Assembly: GCF_022581195.2 (NCBI RefSeq)
Contig: NC_061476.1
Coordinates: 7,858,098 to 7,922,097 of the forward strand
Source of the DNA: Helicoverpa zea
Lineage: Eukaryota; Arthropoda; Insecta; Lepidoptera; Noctuidae
Direction: 5' to 3'
DNA length: 64,000 bases
The position numbers and the translations under genes were made by a program. Shown in pieces: positions 28,601-37,600 of this stretch. How positions within the stretch are numbered: position 1 is the stretch's first letter; every line of letters starts with the position of its first letter. The notes under the pieces are model-generated. The model saw only the letters and a program-made list of their open reading frames with translations, did not search any database and was not told where the DNA came from.

Positions 28601-31600
28601 CGGTACGGGTAGTAGTTCCTACGGGACGCGGGTGAAACGGCAAGTCAATAATCACTTAGTATGTACAAGGAAAAACACTAAAACCGCAAAGTTTAAACAC
28701 AGGCCTATATTCTACGACCTTGTAATACATAAATCGTGCCGACGCATAAACTAAACGTTTAATAATAACACATTAAACCATAAACAATTAATTTATTGTC
28801 ATCTGTTCACCATATTTGACGCTTCATCGTTCATAAATCAACTTTGCGAAGGAAAATCATAAATTATACAAATTTTTTGTTTTAATGGGTATTTTGTCAT
28901 GAGAAAGAGATGTGTGAGATGTGGAATAAGTAGATTATGCAGGTCAAAAATCAAAACTTTTAGGTTTAATAAACCACGTAATATATAACCATGAAAGAAA
29001 AAGATGTGTTTGTTTGCAAAAAAAACTGTATCTAATGTACACTATCTATGTCCTTCTCCTTGTGAAAGGAGGAATATGCCCAGTAGTGGGACGAAAAGCT
29101 GATGATGATGACTATAATAATAAAAAATATATATTATCATGTCACGAACTTGATTATGTCACGAACGAAAACATTTCATTCTCTTGACATAATCTTAACA
29201 GTTTTATAGCGCATAAGACTAATTATGTGGCTACGTTGCGTACGATAATATATGACTTCTTTTACTTTCATCGTGTATTTAGCCTTAATTAACAGACTTT
29301 GATTAAGAGGTGACTGCATACTTTATTTGACACACATTTAGAACTGTCTGTCGCCAGAAACAGAAACAGATGGAAGAATACCATACGTTCGAAGGTGATG
29401 AAACAGGGAGGTCACGACCCTCAGCATTGAGGAATTACGACGCAAGGAGGAGGAGAACTGTCTATACCCGCGGCTTTACCCGCGTCCCTTAGGATATTCT
29501 ATAATAGTCTGGGAAGCATGTATTCTATATTTCGTATGTCCGAGAATTTTTATCAATGATACTTACCTAAGTAGGATTTTTATAAATGGTAGAATAGAAC
29601 GTGCTAAATACCTACAATATTACAAAAAAAACTAGGCGACTACATGTCTGCCAAGACATTCATATAGCACCACGTCACCCATAAGCCAAGCAAGCAAGTA
29701 AAATTAAAACATATGTATTCATAATTAAACGAGTTTAACGACTACCAGATGCAACAATGCCATCAAAATCTTTGTCAAAATAAACAAAGTTGTTCTCAAT
29801 AATTATAATTGTTCCCATTAAACTTAAGTGGGTCAGCAGTGTGAGGAAAAATATCGGTCAAGTGTGAGACGGTATTATTATTTCTATTTGTTCATTTTAT
29901 TTGGGTCAGTGTGTGAATCGAGGGCTTTAAGTGCAGTTTTTTTTTTGTTTAAGTTAATAATTTTAATGGGTCATTTGGTTCATGAATCATTCATCATAAA
30001 TACATGAGAAAGCATCGTTTCGGATATTACTAAAATGATTCTTAAAAACAGGCCAAGTGCGAGTCGGACTCGCGCACGAAGGGTTCCGTACCATTATTTA
30101 TAAAACGGACAAAAAAATCATGTTTGTTGTATGGGAGCCCCCCAAAATATTTATTTAATTCTAGTTTTCAGTATTTTTTGTTATAGCGGCAACAAAAATT
30201 CATCTTCTGTGAAAATTTCAGATCTCTAACTATCATGAGATACAGCCTGGTGACAGACGGACGGACGGACGGACAGAGGAGCGAAAACAATAGGGTCCCG
30301 TTTTACCCTTTGGATAGGTACGGAACCCTAAAAAAGTAGGGCAATAGTATTGACCAATGCACTAGAATGGTCCAATGAAAACTGCTAAACGTTTAAACGT
30401 CTACCTACTGAAGGAAATGGTCGATTGTGATCGTTATTTCTGACCAATAACCCGCAGGTAGGTATTTCTGACTGATAATTTCAACAAAAAATTTGGTCAA
30501 TAAATAAAATGAAAAAAATTGACTTTTGCCTCTAATATTACAAAATAAAAAGTTCCTTACTTTGGGGATATTCACAAGTCATACAAAAGTAATATTATTT
30601 TTGTGTCATGTAAGTTCTACTAAGAAACTAAAGAGTTTTGTGTTTATCCCTTCAATTTAATTCAAGGAACAAAAACTACCGAATAACATTGTAAAAATAA
30701 CAAATTGATACTCTGAAATTGTAACATAAACTGTATGCTCTACACTTATAACTCTTTAACCAAACAATCAATCAAAAAAATACCTCACCACATTACTCTT
30801 AAGGTTCATATTTGAACAGCAATCAAACGAGACCATCTTAACCGGGAGAAACTTCAGTGGCCTGAATATATTGACATTTGTTAAGTATCACAAGCTTCTC
30901 AAGTAGTTTCGAACTTGATCGATTATTTATAAATTGCTATATTATATGATCATGTTTTGGAAGGCACGATAAACTGTAGGTCTCGGCTGTCATTTGAACA
31001 TCTTTGGCAATCGTTAGTCTGCGTCAGGATCGCTGTCACAACTCACCGATCCTCTCGAAATACATATAGAGAGTTGCTACCTAATTGCTTCCAGCTACCA
31101 TTAGTTGCTACCAATTGCTACCCTCGTAGTTTTGAAGATATTCAGCATCTAAAGGCCATTCTGATATCAGGATGGCTGTCACTTTTTCAACCAGGAAAGC
31201 CAAAACTACCGAAGCAATTTGGCAGTAATATGTATACAATGTATAAAAGCTACTTTTTATCCGAGAGCGAGAAATAGTTCCCTCGGGAAGCGCATCCGCT
31301 TCAACCTTACAAACCGCAAGTAGATTAATTATAGAAGTACCATTTCAAAACATTTCATTCAAGTTGCTAGACTTTTTTAACACATCATCATAAACAAAAT
31401 ATTAAGTATCTTCTAACGCATTACACTCGACCCATTATGAAACTCAATCAGCTGGTACATAATAACTTCATCTCAATCAGTTAATCACCGCAGCTTCCCA
31501 TCTCTTGAGATGTTTCAATCATCGTGCGTTTTAATGGCTTTTAAGAGTTCATTTGTTTTGTTTTAACTGCACTCAATGCTTGAGGGGATAACTCAACGTA

Positions 31601-34600
31601 TAATTTTGTAACTAAGTAATACCGTAGTTAAATTCTAGTTTAAAATTGTGTTACGTATCACACTTACATGTATTTGTTTAAGAAAAAGTTTTAAGATTTC
31701 GTTTATTAGAAAAGTTTAGAAAAAAAGTCGATAGGTAACAGGAAGTCTGACAACCAGTCTAACAGTAACCAAGGGGTATTATTTTGGGCTGCGGGATTGT
31801 TCGAAAGTTACCGCGGCCCTGGTACATAAAGGTCTACGAAGGAACATGACGGGTTTTAGTCAGTAAGAGTCTGATACTCCCTCACGCTGCACTCACAGGG
31901 GAGGAGTCATTGGGTGATTTCCCATAAAAAGGGGTATTATTGTGTTAAACAGATAACTGGGAAAATATCTGTATGATGTAGAACATATTAGGCAAGAGGC
32001 TAGGTACTTAGATGATGATGGTAACACGCAAATACTCATAAATTAGCAAACATTTCTCCCAAAAATCACGTCCTCATAATTGAGGTTATTGAGCTAAACA
32101 AACAAATACATACATATTACCCAACATGACCAACGATATCTGGAATGTTTTCATTCACAGCACAATTTGTAAGTTTTCAATCATCTGTCATATGATTTAT
32201 TTTGACGTTAATTGTACATTGGCGGCGGTCACCGCCAGCGCCGGACGTGTGCGCCAGCAGGCTCTCCACAGTACCTGGCGTGTCCGCTGGAGGGCGCCAC
32301 AGTGTCGTGCACAGTGTCGCGCGGCGGCGAGCGCCGTCAGTAGCGCGGCGGCTACCGTCGGCGCCGGCGCTTGGTAACAACATCTCCCAAGCCTGATCGG
32401 AAATCCCCCGAAATTGTGTCTTGGCTAAATAGCAGACCACCACTGGTGGCAAGACACCGAGGCATCGCAGGAAGGCCTAGAGGCAGCGATAGGGATCGTG
32501 TTATCGTATGTCAAACTGCTGCATCTAACATCTCTCCGATCGTAGCGGTTCACCGTTCCATCGGATAAAGGGATGTTAGACGAGAGAGTGCTCTTGCGTT
32601 TGCGCGTATGTTTGAGCACTGTAATATATCCTGCGCATCTGACTGCTTCCGTATAATGGACCCCGATTTGGCGAAGACTAGTGGCGATAGGTTGAGGTAG
32701 AGAGGTTCGGGCTGATGCAACCTGAGCTTTGTCTGAGACCTGCACACTAGCGGCTCTGGGGGTGTGAGTACATGCCGTGGTCGTTTTCTCTTTGAGCTGG
32801 GGGGACAGAGGGAATCCGGCAGCACCCAGAGCGACAAAGCAGCCCTTTTTAGGGGAGCACTGCTTTCCTTGCTCAGCCTGGGAGGGGGCTAGAAAAGGTG
32901 CCCTAAAAAAATGCTCACCCCAAACACTCTTTGGATAGCAGTAACCACGGCTGCTTCCGCATCTTTTTATTCGTGGTCGACACAACAACAGTAATAAACG
33001 TAAAACACCTTTACTGACTTTTGGTGCATGGAATGTTCGCACCCTTCTCGACCGCGAGACAAACGCCTGCCCAGAACGGAAAACAGCCATAGTTGCTCGA
33101 GAACTCCGCCGCTACAACATTGATATAGCTGCTGTGAGCGAAACCCACCTTGCCGATGAGGGCGAGCTAGTCGAGCATGGCGGTGGCTACACTTTCTACT
33201 GGAAGGGCACTGCTGCAACAGAACCAAGAAGGTCGGGAGTTGGTTTTGTGATCAAGAATAATCTTGTGAAGACACTTCAAGAATGTCCAATCCACATCTC
33301 GGACCGTATAACCACATTGCGCCTTCACTTAGACGGTGACAATTTCCTTAATGTTATCAGTGTCTATGCACCGACGCTAGGTAGTTCTGACGACATCAAG
33401 GATAAATTTTATGAAGAACTTACACAATGTCTCCATAAAATACCGAACAGAGAAAAGATTCTCTTGTTAGGAGACTTCAATGCTAGAGTTGGTCAAGATT
33501 ATGAAGCGTGGCCTAAAGTTTTGGGTAGACATGGGGTAGGCAACATCAACTCTAATGGCCAGTTGCTGCTTAGTTTATGTGCTCAATTCCAACTTGCAAT
33601 CACAAACACCATGTTTCGCCTTGCTGCTAAGCACAAAACTACGTGGATGCACCCACGTTCTAAGCACTGGCACCTCATTGACTATGCCATCACGAGGCAG
33701 CGAGACATCTCTCAGGTCCTAGTCACTCGTGTTATGCGCGGTGCTCATTGCTGGACGGACCATAGACTAATTGTCACCAAACTGCGTCTTTGCCTTCGGC
33801 GACCATTCAGGGCTAGCAGGAAAAAGCCTCAGAACATAAACATTGAGAAACTCAAACATCCGGGACCCCGAAGCAAATACGCTGAAACGCTGGCATGTGA
33901 TATACACTCTCATCAAAATACCGGTGATATTGATGCAGACTGGAACGCTTTATCGTCGTCCATTCTTGACGTAGCCATTAACACCATAGGGCTAAAAAAT
34001 AAACGCAAGCAAGACTGGTTTGATGAGAACGACGAAGTTCTTTCTGAAGCTATTGCCAAACACCGAGACCTTCTCAGGCGCAGTAATAACAGCGCACTTA
34101 TAAGAGAGAGTGACCGTGAGTTGCGTAAACTCACGAGACACACTAAAGATAAATGGTGGCAAGACAAGGCTCAATACATCCAGTCGCTTGCTGATAGTAA
34201 TCAGCTCGGTGATTTCTATAGCGAAATTCGCAATCTCCTGGGTACCACCAACTTCATAAAGGTACCACTGAAGTCGCTGGATGGTAAAAGTCTGCTGAAA
34301 AGCAAAAATGAAGTGTTAGATCGTTGGGCAGAACACTTCAATAATCTACTTAATGTAGATCGAACAGCCGATCTACACTACATAGACAGTTTGCCTCAAC
34401 TTCAAATAGCAGAAGAATTGGATGATGCCTTGTCTAAACATGAGGTGCTTTGTGCCATCAAACAACAGCAAAATCAGCGTGCGGTTGGCCTAGACCTTAT
34501 ACCAGGTGAGCTTCTGAAGTACGGCGGCGAGGAACTGCATTCGCGCGTCTGGGAAATGTTTGTGCTTATGTGGGAGAAAGAACAAGTTCCTGAAACTTTT

Positions 34601-37600
34601 AAGTTATCACGCGTCAGGGCTCTCTATAAGAACAAAGGCGACCGGTCGGAATGTGGTTCTTACCGCGGTATTTCACTGCTCTCTGTCTCTGGAAAAGTCT
34701 TCGCCAGAGTACTTCTAAACCGCCTCAGGAACCTCTCTGAAAAGATTCTGCCGGAAACCCAATTTGGTTTCAGACCAGACAGAGGAACTTGTGAGGCAAT
34801 ATTCGCAGTCCGTCAACTCCAGGAAAAAAGTAGAGAGCAGGGACAGCACTTGTATCTCTGCTTTATTGATCTGGAAAAAGCCTTTGACTGCGTCCCTCGC
34901 GAGGCCCTCTGGAAGGTACTGAGAAAGTTGGGGTGTACAGAGAAGTTCATAAGACTCCTGCGACTCCTGCACGATGACATGCAATGTTGTGTAGCGGTTG
35001 AAGATGACCAATCGAGCTTCTTCTCCGTCACCTGTGGAGTGAAGCAAGGTTGTGTCCTGGCTCCCACATTGTTTGCATTATATTTCGCAGTTGTAGTCCG
35101 GGAAGTATTGAATTCTTCTCCTGAAGGAGTTCGTATTCGTTATCGGACTGACGGCAAACTTTTCAACCTGAATAGACTCAAGGCGACCACAAAGGTGTCC
35201 TATGCACATATACAGGACATTATGTATGCAGATGACCTCTGTTTCGTGGCTGAATCCCCTGAAGTCCTGCAACAGCTAGTCACGAACCTTCACAAGCAGT
35301 GCTGTACATTTGGTCTAAAAATCAGCATCAAAAAGACAGAAGTAATGTCTTCAGACAATCACGGACGTCAAGAACTGACCATTATGCTTGGTGAAGATGT
35401 CCTGAAGCAGGTCGATAAATTTCGATATTTGGGGAGCACTATAACAGCAAAGTGCGACCTTGACGCCGAAATCAATAGCAGAATTGGTGCTGCAGCCGCT
35501 GCTTTCGGCAAATTCGACAAGAAGGTCTTCAGCTCCCATGACCTAAAGATATCCACAAAGGTTTCTGTGTATATGGCAGTTGTGTTGCCTTGTATACTCT
35601 ACTCAGCGGAAACATGGACACCGTACCGACGCCACATCAAGCAACTAGACCGCTTCCACCTCAAATGTCTGCGCAAAATATTAAATATCCGTTGGTTTGA
35701 TCGTGTGCGTAACACAGAAGTGTTGAGGAAAGCCAATGTAGGTGGCATTGAAGCATACCTCATGAGGAGACAGCTTCGTTGGTGCGGGCATGTACTGCGC
35801 ATGCCGGATACTAGAGTGGCCAAGCGCATCCTCTACTCCGAGTTGCAGGAGGGCAAGCGGAAACGTGGCGGACAGCTGCTGCGATACAAGGATGTGCTGA
35901 AGCGTCACATGAAAAGCTGTTCCATTGACCCGTCTCAGTGGGAGAATCTGGCATCCAACCGCAGAGACTGGAGAAGCCGCGTTAAAGCCAAAGTCTTTGA
36001 CTTTGAAGCACGCCGACTTTCTGAGTTGGATGCCAAACGAGATGAGTTGAAAGCTCGACCACCTGTAGCTATCAACTACAACTTTGTGGCTGGTACCCTG
36101 ACATGTCCGCAGTGTGCGCGGACTTTCACGCACAAAATTGGATACTCCAGCCACATGAGAGCACACGCACGCCATTAGGGTCGAAGTGGTCGCCGTTGCC
36201 GAAATCGGCGTGGAAGATTATTAATTGTACTTGAGGGCTACGGATCAATTTAAAAGCATTTATGATCTCATGGTAGAATGATAACTAAACGACTGGTGTT
36301 TATGTGCATTTAATTGGTATGTTTGTTAAGAAGTAAGTATAATAAATATTTATAAGGTAGGATCTACTGTAATTTTTAAGTTTTATTAAATTAATTGCAA
36401 TGGAATGACTAAAAAAGAATGGAAGAAATTAATGGAAGAAAAAGACATGTTGCGCCGACCCCAAATGACTTTGGGAACAGGGCAGGAAGATGATGATAAT
36501 GATGATTAAATTAATTGCAAAAATATTCACATCAGATGACACTAATATTATATACGTTAAAGTTTGGATACTTATAGGGATGTTTGTTACTCTTACGCAA
36601 ATACGATATTATATAAATAAAAATGAACTGTTGTTCGTTTGTCTGATTAAGAGCCCCGCAGACCACGGACTTTTTATCGGCCGATAGTTTAGTCGGGTTG
36701 GCCTGCTAGTACGCACACCGAGCCAACTAAACAGTTTAGTCGGTGATGAGTGCGCAAACTATCCAACAGTCTGCCGACTATTTGCTAGTTTCTAACCAAC
36801 TGGTGAAAAGAGTGGTCGCACCGCACAATGAAAATTAATAAAACATTGCATAGAAATGTTATTATTGCTCTCATACACCGGAGAAGGATAATTAAAAAGA
36901 GATCCCGAGAGTATTGGGTGCATCATATCTTTAGTGATAGATTATTAAATGGAAAATTTTACACTATGCATTCCAAATTACTCGATTATTAAAGTGCAGG
37001 GCGTTTTTCGACTTCCTCGATCAAAGTTACGATCGAAAATTCCGAAATAAGTGACTGAGAATTGGGCGACGCCATTTTACGGAGCGAACTGAACTATCGG
37101 CTTAGTCGGTCCACTAAAAAATCGTTATGTGTGCGCGTGTGGTAGGGAGCCAATACTGATTATACGGTCGGCCGATAGTTTGCCGACAGTTTAGTTTGAA
37201 TTGAATCGGGAAGCCCATCAAACTTGTTTATCGGCCGATACCAAATCGCCATAGTGTGCGCACTTGCTTACATCTGCGTACTGATTAAGAGCCCGACCAA
37301 ACTATCGGCCGATAAAAAGTCTGTGGTCTGCGGGGGCTCTAAAACTCGAGAACGACTGGGCCGATTGAGCTGATTTTGGTTTTAAAATGGTTGTCGTAGT
37401 CCAGGGTAGGTCTAAACGGTGAGCAAATAAGGAAAAAATTAAAAAAGTATTGTGTCGTGTGTTTGTGACTTACTAAATATGCCTCCAATAATTAGGTGGT
37501 ATGAAGTTCGCCGGGTCAGCTAGTATGAAATAGAAATGCAAATGAAGATACGCAAACCCTCGGGCCGAGGGGTCCAAGTGCTCATCTGCTTTTTAAAGAC

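Noticed and set aside
32425..33090. 221-codon open frame on the minus strand
   Set aside because: It lies opposite the LINE leader and the start of its coding frame, has no known domain, and is explained by GC-rich composition.
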